Assembly (NCBI GenBank): GCA_039989475.1
Contig: JBDXHU010000006.1
Coordinates: 124,001 to 188,000 of the forward strand
Length of the DNA stretch: 64,000 bases
DNA from: JBDXHU01 sp039989475
Lineage (GTDB): Bacteria > Pseudomonadota > Gammaproteobacteria > Pseudomonadales > Halieaceae
Reading direction: 5' to 3'
Within the stretch, counting starts at the first letter, position 1; each line of letters starts with the position of its first letter. Under the pieces are notes generated by a model that was not told the DNA's origin, did not search any database, and saw nothing but the letters and a program-made list of their open reading frames with translations. This document shows, piece after piece, positions 1 to 8,841 of the stretch. Position numbers and translations under genes: made by a program.

Positions 1-1
1 G

Positions 2-1291
2 CACCAGACCCTGCGCGGCAATTCCCTGCGCGGCAAGGTACGGGTGCAGACTGATGGCGGCCTCAAGACTGGCCTGGATGTAGTCAAGGCGGCCATACTG
101 GGCGCTGAGAGCTTTGGTTTTGGTACCGCGCCCATGGTCGCCCTGGGCTGTAAGTACCTGCGTATCTGTCACCTGAATAACTGCGCCACCGGTGTTGCCA
201 CCCAGAACCAGAAACTGCGCGACGAGCACTTCGAGGGCACGGTGGAGATGGTAATTAACTTCATCCGCTTTGTGGCTATGGAGACCCGAGAGTGGATGTC
301 TCACCTGGGCGTACGTTCCCTGGACGAGCTGATTGGTCACACCGAGCTGCTGGAATTATTGCCGGGTGAAACCGACAAGCAGGCGCGACTGGATCTCAGC
401 CCGATACTCTATAAGGACCCGGAGGCGGCTGATCAACCAGAGTTCTGCGTGGTCGAGTCCAACGATCCCTTTGACCGCGGAGAGAAAGCCGAGCAGATGG
501 TGGCGGCAGTGTTGCCGGCCATCGAGTCACTGGAGGGCGGAGAATACAGCTTTACCGTTACCAATTGTGATCGTTCCATTGGCGCCCGGCTTAGCGGTGA
601 GATTGCCCGTCGCCACGGCAATGATGGGATGAACAAGTCGCCGATCACCCTGCGCCTGACCGGTACCGCTGGGCAGAGCTTTGGTGTCTGGAATGCCGGC
701 GGTCTCAATATGTACCTGGAAGGTGACAGTAACGACTACGTTGGCAAGGGTATGGCCGGCGGCAAATTGGTGTTATATCCACCGCGCAATTCCAGCTTCG
801 CCTCCCAGGACACGGTTATTATTGGCAATACCTGCCTGTACGGGGCCACCGGTGGCAAGCTGTTCGCTGCGGGTGTTGCCGGGGAGCGTTTCGCAGTGCG
901 AAACTCCGGTTGCCAGGCGGTGGTCGAGGGTGCCGGTGATCACTGCTGTGAGTATATGACCGGCGGCAACATCACCGTGCTCGGACCCACTGGCTATAAT
1001 TTCGGCGCCGGTATGACCGGCGGTTTTGCCTATGTGCTGGACCAGGACCGAGGCTTCATAGATCGATACAACAGCGAATTGGTAGAGATTCACCGTATCA
1101 GTACCGAAACCTTTGAGCCCTACCGTCATCACCTGCGTGCCACCATCCAGGAGTTTGTTGATGAGACGGGTTCTGCCTGGGGACAGCTGTTGCTAGAGGA
1201 CTTTACCGACTACGTGGGCAAGTTCTGGCTGGTCAAGCCCAAGGCTGCAGATCTTGACCGTTTGCTGTCACGCCTTAGAAATACGGATTGA
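2..1291 (+). CDS. gltB: Glutamate synthase (NADPH) large subunit, C-terminal part (5' end outside window)
   Basis: This is the last 429 codons of the large subunit of glutamate synthase, which makes two glutamates from glutamine and 2-oxoglutarate. The frame is open from base 2, so the gene begins upstream of the window and the GTG at 44 is only an internal codon. Near the N-terminal edge the C-x5-C-x4-C pattern (CKYLRICHLNNC) matches the 3Fe-4S ligands at the end of the FMN barrel. From about residue 200 the glycine-rich repeats (GKGMAGG, YGATGGK, YMTGGNITVLG) are the right-handed helix domain typical of the GltB C-terminus. The stop is 4 bases before the gltD start, so the two subunits are surely co-transcribed. 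Confidence 0.97.
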   Translation, partial: HQTLRGNSLRGKVRVQTDGGLKTGLDVVKAAILGAESFGFGTAPMVALGCKYLRICHLNNCATGVATQNQKLRDEHFEGTVEMVINFIRFVAMETREWMSHLGVRSLDELIGHTELLELLPGETDKQARLDLSPILYKDPEAADQPEFCVVESNDPFDRGEKAEQMVAAVLPAIESLEGGEYSFTVTNCDRSIGARLSGEIARRHGNDGMNKSPITLRLTGTAGQSFGVWNAGGLNMYLEGDSNDYVGKGMAGGKLVLYPPRNSSFASQDTVIIGNTCLYGATGGKLFAAGVAGERFAVRNSGCQAVVEGAGDHCCEYMTGGNITVLGPTGYNFGAGMTGGFAYVLDQDRGFIDRYNSELVEIHRISTETFEPYRHHLRATIQEFVDETGSAWGQLLLEDFTDYVGKFWLVKPKAADLDRLLSRLRNTD

Positions 1292-1295
1292 TGTT

Positions 1296-2717
1296 ATGAC
1301 AGAGCGCCTTGCCAATAATTTTCAATTTATCGAAGTCGGTCGCAGCGATCCGGACAAGAAAGCCTTGCCGTTGCGCAAGCATCAATATGTGGAAATATAC
1401 GAGCAGTATTCCGCCGGGGACGTCGCCAGCCAGTCGCATCGCTGCCTGGAATGCGGCAACCCCTATTGCGAGTGGAAATGCCCGGTACATAACTTCATTC
1501 CCAACTGGCTCAAGCTGATTGCGGAAGGCAATGTGTTTGAGGCCGCCGAACTCAGCCACCAGACCAATACCTTGCCAGAGGTGTGCGGACGTATTTGCCC
1601 GCAGGACCGTCTCTGCGAAGGGGCCTGCACACTGGAAGACGGCTTTGGCGCAGTAACCATTGGTTCCGCCGAAAAATACATTACCGATACCGCCCTGGCG
1701 ATGGGTTGGCGCCCGGACCTGTCGGCGGTGGAGCAAACCGACAAGAAGGTTGCCATTATCGGCGCCGGGCCGGCCGGCCTTGGCTGTGCCGATGTGCTGG
1801 TGCGCGCCGGTGTTAAGCCGGTGTTGTTTGATCGTTACCCGGAGATCGGTGGTTTGCTGACCTTCGGCATCCCCGAGTTCAAGCTGGAAAAAGAAGTCAT
1901 GATTCGGCGGCGCGAGATATTCGAAGGCATGGGCATGGAGTTCCGACTCAATACGGAGGTCGGTCGCGATGTCAGCGCGGAAGAACTGCTGGCGGAATAC
2001 GATGCGGTCTTCCTGGGCATGGGTACCTACAAGTATATGAAGGGTGGTTTTCCCGGCGAAGACATGCCGGGTGTTCATGAGGCCTTGCCCTACCTGGTGG
2101 CTAGCGTGAATAACAATATGGGCTTTGCGCAGGCGGAGAATGCCTTTGTGAACCTGGCCGGCAAGCAGGTCGTGGTGTTAGGTGGTGGCGACACGGCGAT
2201 GGACTGTGTGCGCACGGCGGTGCGACAGCAGGCGGCCAGCGTCACCTGTGCCTACCGACGTGACGAGGAAAACATGCCGGGTTCGCGACGCGAGGTGAAA
2301 AACGCGCGTGAAGAAGGCGTGGCGTTCCTGTTCAATCGCCAACCGGTTGCCATCATTGGCGATGATAAGGGTGTGACCGGTGTGCAGGTGGTGGAAACCA
2401 GTCTTGGAGAGCCGGATGCCGGCGGACGCCGTCGGCCCGAGCCGATCGCGGGTAGCGAACAGGTACTGCCGGCGGATGCCGTGGTGATTGCCTTCGGTTT
2501 TCAGCCGGATCCGCCCGCCTGGTTTAGTGATATCGACGTCGCCACTAACGACTGGGACGGCGTGATTGCTGAAGAACAGCAAGCCTACAAGTTCCAGACC
2601 AGCAACCCAAAGATATTCGCCGGCGGCGACATGGTGCGCGGTTCTGACCTGGTGGTGACAGCCATCTGGGAAGGGCGGCAGGCAGGGGAAGGTATTCTTG
2701 ATTATTTGGATGTGTAA
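1296..2717 (+). CDS. gltD: Glutamate synthase small subunit
   Basis: This is the 473-residue beta subunit of glutamate synthase, which passes electrons from NADPH through FAD and 4Fe-4S clusters to GltB. I chose the ATG at 1296 (MTERLANNF) because the frame extends further upstream only inside gltB; it gives the usual family length. Seen: N-terminal cysteine-rich segments (CLECGNPYCEWKC and CGRICPQDRLCEGAC) for the Fe-S clusters, a first dinucleotide fold (IIGAGPAGLG), a second one (VVLGGGDTAMDC), and a C-terminal FAD segment (IFAGGDMVRG). It lies between gltB and hemE, and its stop codon overlaps the hemE ATG by one base (TAATG). Confidence 0.97.
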   Translation: MTERLANNFQFIEVGRSDPDKKALPLRKHQYVEIYEQYSAGDVASQSHRCLECGNPYCEWKCPVHNFIPNWLKLIAEGNVFEAAELSHQTNTLPEVCGRICPQDRLCEGACTLEDGFGAVTIGSAEKYITDTALAMGWRPDLSAVEQTDKKVAIIGAGPAGLGCADVLVRAGVKPVLFDRYPEIGGLLTFGIPEFKLEKEVMIRRREIFEGMGMEFRLNTEVGRDVSAEELLAEYDAVFLGMGTYKYMKGGFPGEDMPGVHEALPYLVASVNNNMGFAQAENAFVNLAGKQVVVLGGGDTAMDCVRTAVRQQAASVTCAYRRDEENMPGSRREVKNAREEGVAFLFNRQPVAIIGDDKGVTGVQVVETSLGEPDAGGRRRPEPIAGSEQVLPADAVVIAFGFQPDPPAWFSDIDVATNDWDGVIAEEQQAYKFQTSNPKIFAGGDMVRGSDLVVTAIWEGRQAGEGILDYLDV

Positions 2718-3787
2718 TGACTGAATTAAAAAATGACCGTTTTCTGCGCGCCTTGTTGCGCGAGCCGGTAGATCGCACCCCTGTATGGATGATGCGCCAG
2801 GCCGGGCGTTACCTGCCGGAATACCGGGAAGTGCGCGCCAAGGCGGGTTCCTTCATGGACCTGTGTACCAATCCGGAGTTGGCCTGTGAGGTGACTCTGC
2901 AGCCACTGCGGCGCTACCCGATGGATGCCGCCATCCTCTTCTCCGACATTTTGACCATTCCGGATGCCATGGGCCTGGGCCTGCATTTTGTCGAGGGGGA
3001 GGGACCGCGTTTCCACAAGCCGGTGCGTAGCGAGGCTGATATTGCCGGCCTGGCGGTGGTCGATTCAGCGCGCGACCTGTCCTATGTCATGGATGCGGTA
3101 ACCACCATTCGCGCAGCCCTGGGTGGCAGCGTTCCGCTGATTGGTTTTTCCGGCAGCCCCTGGACCCTGGCGACCTATATGGTTGAGGGACAAAGCTCAC
3201 GAGACTTCCCCCGGGTCAAAAGCATGGCGTTTAATCAACCGGAACTGATGCACCAGCTCTTGTCTGTGCTGGCTGATTCGGTGACGGATTACCTGCGCTG
3301 CCAGATAGAGGCGGGTGCCCAGGCGGTGCAGATATTCGATACCTGGGGCGGCGTGCTCAGCGGCGCGGCTTACCGCGAATTTTCCCTGGCCTATATGCAG
3401 AAGATTGTGGAGCAGTTACCGCGCGAGCACGAGGGACGCCGGGTACCGGTAATTCTGTTTACCAAGAACGGTGGCCAATGGCTGGAACATATGGCTGCCA
3501 CCGGCGCCGATTGCCTGGGCCTGGACTGGACTACGGACATTGGTGAAGCCCGGGCGCGGGTGGGTCAGCAGCTTGCCTTGCAGGGGAACCTGGACCCGGC
3601 TTTCCTGCGCGCCGAGCCGGCCCGCATCCGTGCAGAAGTTGGCACCATCCTGGAAAGTTTCGGTGCCGGCAGTGGCCACGTTTTCAATCTTGGCCACGGT
3701 ATTACGCCGGATATTGATCCTGCTAATGTCAGCGCCTTTGTCGATGCGGTGCAGGAATTGTCACCGCAGTACCACAGCGCAGACTAA
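2717..3787 (+). CDS. hemE: Uroporphyrinogen decarboxylase
   Basis: A 356-residue cytosolic enzyme of haem synthesis that removes four carboxyl groups from uroporphyrinogen III to give coproporphyrinogen III. The family signatures are present: PVWMMRQAGRYLPEYR near the N-terminus (substrate-binding arginines) and GFSGSPWTLATYMVEG near residue 140. The length is normal. The ATG overlaps the gltD stop by one base, so translation is probably coupled. The gltB-gltD-hemE order is known from pseudomonads. A perfect hairpin just after the stop separates it from convergent cysE. Confidence 0.97.
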   Translation: MTELKNDRFLRALLREPVDRTPVWMMRQAGRYLPEYREVRAKAGSFMDLCTNPELACEVTLQPLRRYPMDAAILFSDILTIPDAMGLGLHFVEGEGPRFHKPVRSEADIAGLAVVDSARDLSYVMDAVTTIRAALGGSVPLIGFSGSPWTLATYMVEGQSSRDFPRVKSMAFNQPELMHQLLSVLADSVTDYLRCQIEAGAQAVQIFDTWGGVLSGAAYREFSLAYMQKIVEQLPREHEGRRVPVILFTKNGGQWLEHMAATGADCLGLDWTTDIGEARARVGQQLALQGNLDPAFLRAEPARIRAEVGTILESFGAGSGHVFNLGHGITPDIDPANVSAFVDAVQELSPQYHSAD

Positions 3788-3796
3788 CGCGCGGGC

Positions 3797-3821
3797 CGAC
3801 CCGGGCTAAATAACCGGGTCG
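3797..3821. terminator. Hairpin between convergent hemE and cysE
   Basis: CGACCCGG (3797-3804) and CCGGGTCG (3814-3821) form a perfect 8-bp stem with a 9-base loop that contains the cysE stop codon. It lies between two convergent genes, so it could end transcripts from both sides. There is no clear T-tract, so factor-independent activity is uncertain. Confidence 0.5.
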
Positions 3822-4612
3822 TCGCTGCAGGGAAAGGCGTGGTCCATCTCCAGCGCCGGTTGCTCTGAAGCTGGTCTGCCAACAACCTTGGCCGGCACTC
3901 CGGCCACAGTGGTGTGGGGCGGAACATCCTGTAGCACCACACTGCCAGCGCCAACTTTAGCGCCTTCACCGATGCTGATATTGCCGAGAATTTTTGCCCC
4001 TGCGCTGATCAGCACGCCGTCGCCGACTTTGGGGTGGCGGTCTCCCTCTTCCTTGCCGGTACCGCCCAGTGTCACCGATTGCAGGATAGAAACATTATTG
4101 CCGACCACGGCGGTCTCGCCGATGACCACACCAGTGGCGTGATCGAGCATGATGCCGCGACCCATGCGCGCGGCCGGGTGTATATCCACTGCGAACTCAG
4201 CAGATATTCGATTTTGGAAGAACAGGGCCAGCGATTCGCGACCCTCGGTCCACAGGCAGTGGGAGACTCGCTGTGCCTGCAGGGCGTGGAAGCCTTTGAA
4301 ATAGATGAATGGTACGGCCAGGGTGGTGCAGGCTGAATCCCGCTCTACTACAGCTTGCAGGTCGGCGCGTATGGCCTCACCGATGCTGGTGCAGGAGTTG
4401 AATGCACCCTCGATCACCTCGCGTAGCAGCAGGGCTGGCGCGGTCGGGCTGTCCAGTTTCTGCGCCAGGTGAAAACTGAGCGCCGCTTCCAGGGTGCTGT
4501 GATTGAGTATCGTGGTATGAAAGAAACTGGCGAGCACCGGCTCCTTGTCCAGCTCGATGGCGGTTTCCTTTCGAATCCGGTCCCAGACCGGGTCAGCACT
4601 GGCATGCATCAT
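3806..4612 (-). CDS. cysE: Serine O-acetyltransferase
   Basis: Transfers an acetyl group from acetyl-CoA to L-serine, the first step of cysteine synthesis. The 268-residue protein has the helical N-terminal domain (about residues 1-140) and the left-handed beta-helix of hexapeptide repeats, with the signature around DIHPAARMGRGIMLDH and GETAVVGNNVSILQSVTLGG. It has the full CysE length rather than the short CysE seen in some Fe-S clusters. I chose the ATG at 4612: a GAGGT ribosome site lies six bases upstream, and the longer frame begins only with TTG. The site sits in the end of the preceding methyltransferase gene, so the two are likely one operon. Confidence 0.95.
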   Translation of the reverse strand: MMHASADPVWDRIRKETAIELDKEPVLASFFHTTILNHSTLEAALSFHLAQKLDSPTAPALLLREVIEGAFNSCTSIGEAIRADLQAVVERDSACTTLAVPFIYFKGFHALQAQRVSHCLWTEGRESLALFFQNRISAEFAVDIHPAARMGRGIMLDHATGVVIGETAVVGNNVSILQSVTLGGTGKEEGDRHPKVGDGVLISAGAKILGNISIGEGAKVGAGSVVLQDVPPHTTVAGVPAKVVGRPASEQPALEMDHAFPCSDDPVI

Positions 4613-4616
4613 GGTG

Positions 4617-5312
4617 TTACCTCGCGACAATCTCGCGGCTGCTTTCCGGGGGCGTATTGTGAACCAGCTTGCACCTGCAACGCCACAGCCCGTGGCCGCT
4701 TTTTAAATATTTGCCTTCGAACAGACTCAAGGCTTGCTCTGCTTCATAGGCGTCGATAACGGGGAATTCCCCGGCCTGGAACAGTGCGCTGCCAAACTCT
4801 TCTACATAGACCTGCCAATTACTGCGTAGTTCGATTTCACCACCCAGTGCCAGCAGCGCAGGCAGGTCGGCCGAGCCATGCACCCGACGCTTGAGCTGTG
4901 TCGCCTTGGGCCAGGGATTGGGGTAGAGCAGGTAGTGTCGTTGCAGACGCCAGCCGGCGGTCACTGCCAGCCGCCAGAAATCACCACATTCGGCCCTTAC
5001 CAGCAGGTAATCTGCCTCTGCAGAAGGCTGATGTCGGTGCAGCCGGTGATCGGATTTGTCGATGCCAATGACCAGGCAGTCGGGATGCCGGGCGGCGATC
5101 AGGCCGGTGCTCATACCGGTGCCGCAGAAGGAATCAAAAATGAGCGGCCGCTTGTCCTGCTCGACCCGGGCCGTGATCTGCTCAAACGCGGCCAGGGTAT
5201 GTGCTGCCGGTGGTCGTCGGGTTGGGTGTTGCAGGTGCTTGTGCACCAGCCGACCCAGCTGGGGGTGGCAGCTTTGCTGGGAACTGCTGACTGGTTTGGA
5301 GTCTCCGCTCAT
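4617..5312 (-). CDS. TrmB-like SAM-dependent methyltransferase
   Basis: A 231-residue protein related to tRNA (guanine-N7) methyltransferase TrmB. Motif I appears as FDSFCGTGMSTG (about residue 79), followed by an acidic residue in VIGIDKS, and the TrmB-type LLYPNPWPK motif (PxPWPK) near residue 149. True TrmB normally carries other conserved N-terminal residues and targets G46 of tRNA; this shorter, divergent copy resembles TrmB paralogues of gammaproteobacteria, so I leave the substrate open. It is the first gene of a two-gene unit with cysE and is divergent from the acyltransferase gene that starts 67 bases away. Confidence 0.75.
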   Translation of the reverse strand: MSGDSKPVSSSQQSCHPQLGRLVHKHLQHPTRRPPAAHTLAAFEQITARVEQDKRPLIFDSFCGTGMSTGLIAARHPDCLVIGIDKSDHRLHRHQPSAEADYLLVRAECGDFWRLAVTAGWRLQRHYLLYPNPWPKATQLKRRVHGSADLPALLALGGEIELRSNWQVYVEEFGSALFQAGEFPVIDAYEAEQALSLFEGKYLKSGHGLWRCRCKLVHNTPPESSREIVAR

Positions 5313-5379
5313 GGCTGCCAGGTTTGATGTTGTTTCGGTGGCCTGCCATCATACTGGCCTCACGCCAAGACGACAAAGT

Positions 5380-6102
5380 ATGCGCAAAGACTTAAGACCC
5401 TACTGGGTAAAGCAGGTTTATATACGATTTCGGCACTGGTATGCGGAGCATTTCCTGCGCCCCTGCTGCGATACCCTCGGCGACCATCACACCATCATGT
5501 GTCCCTGGTACGTATCGATTTCCGGGCCGAATATCAGCATCGGCAATTGTGTAACGCTGATCGGTGAGCGGGCCAAGCCCGTCAAGCTCGGGGTCTGGGG
5601 TCGTGAGCTGGAAACCGGCCGTATCGAGATAGGTGATTATGTGCTGATCAGCCCCGGCACCCGTATCAGCGCCTCAGATGAAATCCGTATCGGCGACAGC
5701 GTGATGATGGCCAATAGCGTCTACATCACCGATTCTGATTGGCACGGTATCTATGATCGAACGGTACGGGATGCTGCGGTGAGGCCAGTGCACATCGGCA
5801 ACAACGTCTGGCTGGGTGATCATTGCACCGTGCTAAAAGGTGTCACTGTCGGTGAGAACTCCGTTGTAGCGGCCAATGCCGTGGTGACCCGGGACGTGCC
5901 GGCCAATGTGGTGGTTGCCGGCAACCCGGCCAAAATAGTGAAGGAGCTGGATCCGGAGCGGGGTTTTAAAACCCGGGCAGATTACTTTGCCGAGCCGGAA
6001 AAGTTACAGCGCTTCTTCGATAGTGTGGAGCGCGACCTGTTGGCGGAGAATGGCTTTTTCAACTGGATAAGAGCGCTTCTGTTTCCGACCACGCGAGATT
6101 AG
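5380..6102 (+). CDS. Hexapeptide-repeat acyltransferase
   Basis: A 240-residue left-handed beta-helix protein of the LbetaH/maltose-O-acetyltransferase type. The hexapeptide repeats run from about residue 45 (ISGPNISIGNCVTLIG) to about residue 190, ending in the family hallmark VVVAGNPAKIVKEL, which is typical of acetyl- or acyl-CoA-dependent O-acetyltransferases acting on sugars or lipids. The first 40 residues are basic and aromatic and could bind the membrane surface. I chose the ATG at 5380 because homology to the fold only begins after it and the upstream frame overlaps the divergent methyltransferase gene. The substrate cannot be read from the sequence. Its stop is only 8 bases from the end of convergent srkA. 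Confidence 0.8.
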   Translation: MRKDLRPYWVKQVYIRFRHWYAEHFLRPCCDTLGDHHTIMCPWYVSISGPNISIGNCVTLIGERAKPVKLGVWGRELETGRIEIGDYVLISPGTRISASDEIRIGDSVMMANSVYITDSDWHGIYDRTVRDAAVRPVHIGNNVWLGDHCTVLKGVTVGENSVVAANAVVTRDVPANVVVAGNPAKIVKELDPERGFKTRADYFAEPEKLQRFFDSVERDLLAENGFFNWIRALLFPTTRD

Positions 6103-6110
6103 AGGCACTC

Positions 6111-7094
6111 TCAAAACAATGCCAGGGGCGGCTCGTCGAAGGCGGCCAGCTGTTCGCGCAATTCGAGTATATGGCTGGACCAGTAACGGGCATCGCCAAA
6201 CCACGGGAAGCTGTGGGGGAAGGCGGGGTCAGACCAGCGTCGTCCCAGCCAGGCAGCGTAATGCATTATGCGCATCGTGCGCAGAGACTCGATCAGGGCC
6301 AGCTCCGCCGTGTCGAAATCACAAAACTCCTGGTAACCCTCCACCACTTCACTGAGCTGGCCGAGCTGCTGCTGGCGGTCACCACTGAGGAACATCCACA
6401 GGTCCTGCACCGCGGGTGCACTAACGCAGTCATCCAGGTCGACAAAATGTGCCGTGTCATCACGCCACAGAATATTGCCGACATGGCAATCGCCGTGAGT
6501 ACGAATGTTGTTGACCTCCTGGTACTGCGCGCGAATGCGTTCGACCAGGTGTTCCGCCAGCGTGACATAGGGCGTGCGCAGATCGGCGGGAAGCATGTGC
6601 TCACTCAGGAACTGGTAACTCTCGACGGCCATGCGCTCTAACGTCATGTCCTGTCGGTAGCCGAATTCCTGCGACTTGCCGACGGCGTGAATGCGCCCCA
6701 CGGTGCGACCCAAAACCAGCAGGTTGTCATAGTTATCGAGTTCGGGTGGGTGTCCGCCGCGACGGGGAAACAGGGTGTACAGGAAGCCCCCATATTCGTG
6801 CAAGCTAGTGCCATCGCTGTCTTTTAGCGGTGCCACCACGGAGATGTCCGCCGCCAGCAACTCGTAGCTGAAATCGTGTTCCTCCTGGATTTGTTCACGG
6901 CTCCAGCGATCAGGTCGATAGAATTTTACGATCAGCGGTTCGCCGTCTTCGATACCGACTTGATAGACGCGATTCTCATAGCTGTTAAGGGCCAGCAAGC
7001 GCAGGTCAGACAGGTAGCCCCGATCTTCCACGGCTTCGATAACCAGCTCGGGCGTGAGCTTGTCGTAGGGGTGCTCGCTTGTGGATTGTGTCAT
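6111..7094 (-). CDS. srkA: Stress response kinase SrkA (YihE/RdoA-type Ser/Thr protein kinase)
   Basis: A 327-residue protein kinase of the APH/choline-kinase fold that in E. coli counters stress-induced killing. Seen: the N-lobe nucleotide-binding lysine in PLIVKFYRPDRW, the catalytic loop THGDCHVGNILW (HGD..N) near residue 203, and the metal-binding DLDD shortly after. The length matches E. coli SrkA. It overlaps the modC stop by one base (TAATG), so it is the last gene of the modABC-srkA run. Pairing with molybdate transport is unusual, since srkA is often linked to dsbA; here it may simply be read through. Confidence 0.9.
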   Translation of the reverse strand: MTQSTSEHPYDKLTPELVIEAVEDRGYLSDLRLLALNSYENRVYQVGIEDGEPLIVKFYRPDRWSREQIQEEHDFSYELLAADISVVAPLKDSDGTSLHEYGGFLYTLFPRRGGHPPELDNYDNLLVLGRTVGRIHAVGKSQEFGYRQDMTLERMAVESYQFLSEHMLPADLRTPYVTLAEHLVERIRAQYQEVNNIRTHGDCHVGNILWRDDTAHFVDLDDCVSAPAVQDLWMFLSGDRQQQLGQLSEVVEGYQEFCDFDTAELALIESLRTMRIMHYAAWLGRRWSDPAFPHSFPWFGDARYWSSHILELREQLAAFDEPPLALF

Positions 7095-8176
7095 TAAGGT
7101 CCGTCTCTCAGCAGGGCCACGCTCTTGACCTGGGCGTAGACCTTATCACCTGCTTGCAGGCCCAGGCTGGCGATGGATTTCCGGGTCAGGCGTGACAGTA
7201 AAAACTGCTCGCCAAGTTGTAGTCTGACCAGGGCGCGGCTGTCGTCGCCTGCGTCTATCGAATCGATGCGGACCTGGAATATATTGAGAATGCTGGTTTG
7301 CTGCGGTGCTTGCAGGCACAGGCTGACATCCCTGGCCGGCACCTGCAGGCGCATGCTCTCGCCGGGTGCTGCCGGGGTTGCTGTCACAAACAGGGCCTGG
7401 CCCTCAAGACTCAACTCGGTCAGGCCGTACTCGGAGTCCTGTGCCACCACCTCGGCATTGACGATGGCGGCTGCCTGCTCTTCATGGGCCAGTGCCAACT
7501 GCAGGCTTGAACTCAGTTCCAGCACACTGCCTTCCGCAACCACCTCACCCTGGTCCAGCACCAATAGCCAGTCGGCCAGTTGCGCCAACTCGTCCATTTC
7601 GTGGCTGACGTAAATCATGGGCGTTGCCAGTTCCCGGTGTATGGTCTGCAACTGCTGCAGGATGTCGCGGCGCGCGCGCTTATCAATGTTTGCCAGTGGC
7701 TCATCCAGCAACAGCAATTGAGGCGCACTCAGCAGGGCCCTGGCAATCGCCACGCGCTGCTGTTGTCCGCGTGACAACTGCTGCGGATACCGGTTCAGTA
7801 AGTCCTGCAGTTGCATCCATTCACAGAGCTGCTGCCGGTCCGGTCCGGTGCCCGCCGGGCGCCGCTTTATGGCGAAATCCAGGTTGCCGGCAATGCTGAG
7901 ATGCGGGAACAGCCGCGCATCCTGGAATACATAGCCCACCCTGCGTTGATGTGCCGGTACCCAGCAGTCCTGCTCCTGCCAGACTGTGTCGCCGAGGCAC
8001 ACCTTGCTGTCTTGCGTTGCTCGCTGCAGGCCCGCCAGGCAGTCGAGCAAGCTGGTCTTGCCACTGCCGCTGGGACCGTAAACACCGGTAACCGATTGCA
8101 ATGGGATGTCGCTGTTCACGCGCAGCATGAAATTGTCGGCCCGGGGCAGGTCCAGGCGAATTTGCAGTTGGTTCAC
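7094..8176 (-). CDS. modC: Molybdate ABC transporter ATP-binding protein
   Basis: A 360-residue ABC ATPase. Walker A (GPSGSGKTS) is at about residues 34-42, the ABC signature (LSRGQQQRVAIARAL) near residue 133, and Walker B (LLLLDEPLAN) follows. A C-terminal TOBE (molybdate-binding) domain occupies about residues 290-355 (VPARDVSLCLQAPQQTSILN), which identifies ModC among ABC ATPases. It energises molybdate uptake with ModB and ModA for Mo-cofactor enzymes. The start overlaps modB by four bases. Confidence 0.94.
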   Translation of the reverse strand: MNQLQIRLDLPRADNFMLRVNSDIPLQSVTGVYGPSGSGKTSLLDCLAGLQRATQDSKVCLGDTVWQEQDCWVPAHQRRVGYVFQDARLFPHLSIAGNLDFAIKRRPAGTGPDRQQLCEWMQLQDLLNRYPQQLSRGQQQRVAIARALLSAPQLLLLDEPLANIDKRARRDILQQLQTIHRELATPMIYVSHEMDELAQLADWLLVLDQGEVVAEGSVLELSSSLQLALAHEEQAAAIVNAEVVAQDSEYGLTELSLEGQALFVTATPAAPGESMRLQVPARDVSLCLQAPQQTSILNIFQVRIDSIDAGDDSRALVRLQLGEQFLLSRLTRKSIASLGLQAGDKVYAQVKSVALLRDGP

Positions 8177-8841
8177 GCGCGCACGCTCCAGCGACCACTG
8201 CTGCGGTAAAGCAGGAACAGGGTGCAGAAGGAAAACAGTATCAGGCCCGCCGCGAGGCGGTGGGCGGCGGCGAAGTCGAGTGCTTCGACATGATCGAACA
8301 GGGCAATCGACAGCACCTGGGTTTCACCCGGGATATTGCCTCCTATCATCAGCACCACGCCAAACTCTCCCACCGTATGGGCAAAGCCGAGACTGGCGGC
8401 GGCAATGAAGCTGCGTCTGCACAGGGGCAGAATCACGCTGCCCCAGCGATCCATGGGACCTGCGCCGAGGGTGGCCGCAGCGTCCAATAAGCCCCGTGGC
8501 AGTTGCTGAAACGCAGACTGCAGCGGCTGGACCACAAAAGGTAAGGAATAAAGAATAGAGCCCAGCACCAGGGCAGTGAAGCTGAAAGCCAGGCGCTGAC
8601 CGGTAAGTTGCTCCCAGAGTCCGCCCAGGGCTGACTGGGGGGCAAAGGCAATTAGTAGATAGAAGCCGAGCACCGTGGGCGGCAGAACCAGGGGAATTGC
8701 GACAATCGCTTCGACGATGGTGCGCCCGGTGCTGCGTTTCTGCGCCAGCCACCAGGCCATGGGGGTTCCTAACAGCAGCAGCCAAAAGGTGCTGATGCTG
8801 GCCAGCTTCAGGGTGATCCACAGCGCACTCAATTCAGTCAC
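8173..8841 (-). CDS. modB: Molybdate ABC transporter permease
   Basis: A 222-residue inner-membrane permease with five to six hydrophobic segments. The EAA-loop region LLDAAATLGAGPMDRWGSV lies near residue 130, the site that docks onto the ATPase. It forms the channel for molybdate together with ModC. It overlaps modA by four bases at its 5' end and modC by four bases at its 3' end, so translation of the three genes is tightly coupled. Confidence 0.93.
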   Translation of the reverse strand: MTELSALWITLKLASISTFWLLLLGTPMAWWLAQKRSTGRTIVEAIVAIPLVLPPTVLGFYLLIAFAPQSALGGLWEQLTGQRLAFSFTALVLGSILYSLPFVVQPLQSAFQQLPRGLLDAAATLGAGPMDRWGSVILPLCRRSFIAAASLGFAHTVGEFGVVLMIGGNIPGETQVLSIALFDHVEALDFAAAHRLAAGLILFSFCTLFLLYRSSGRWSVRA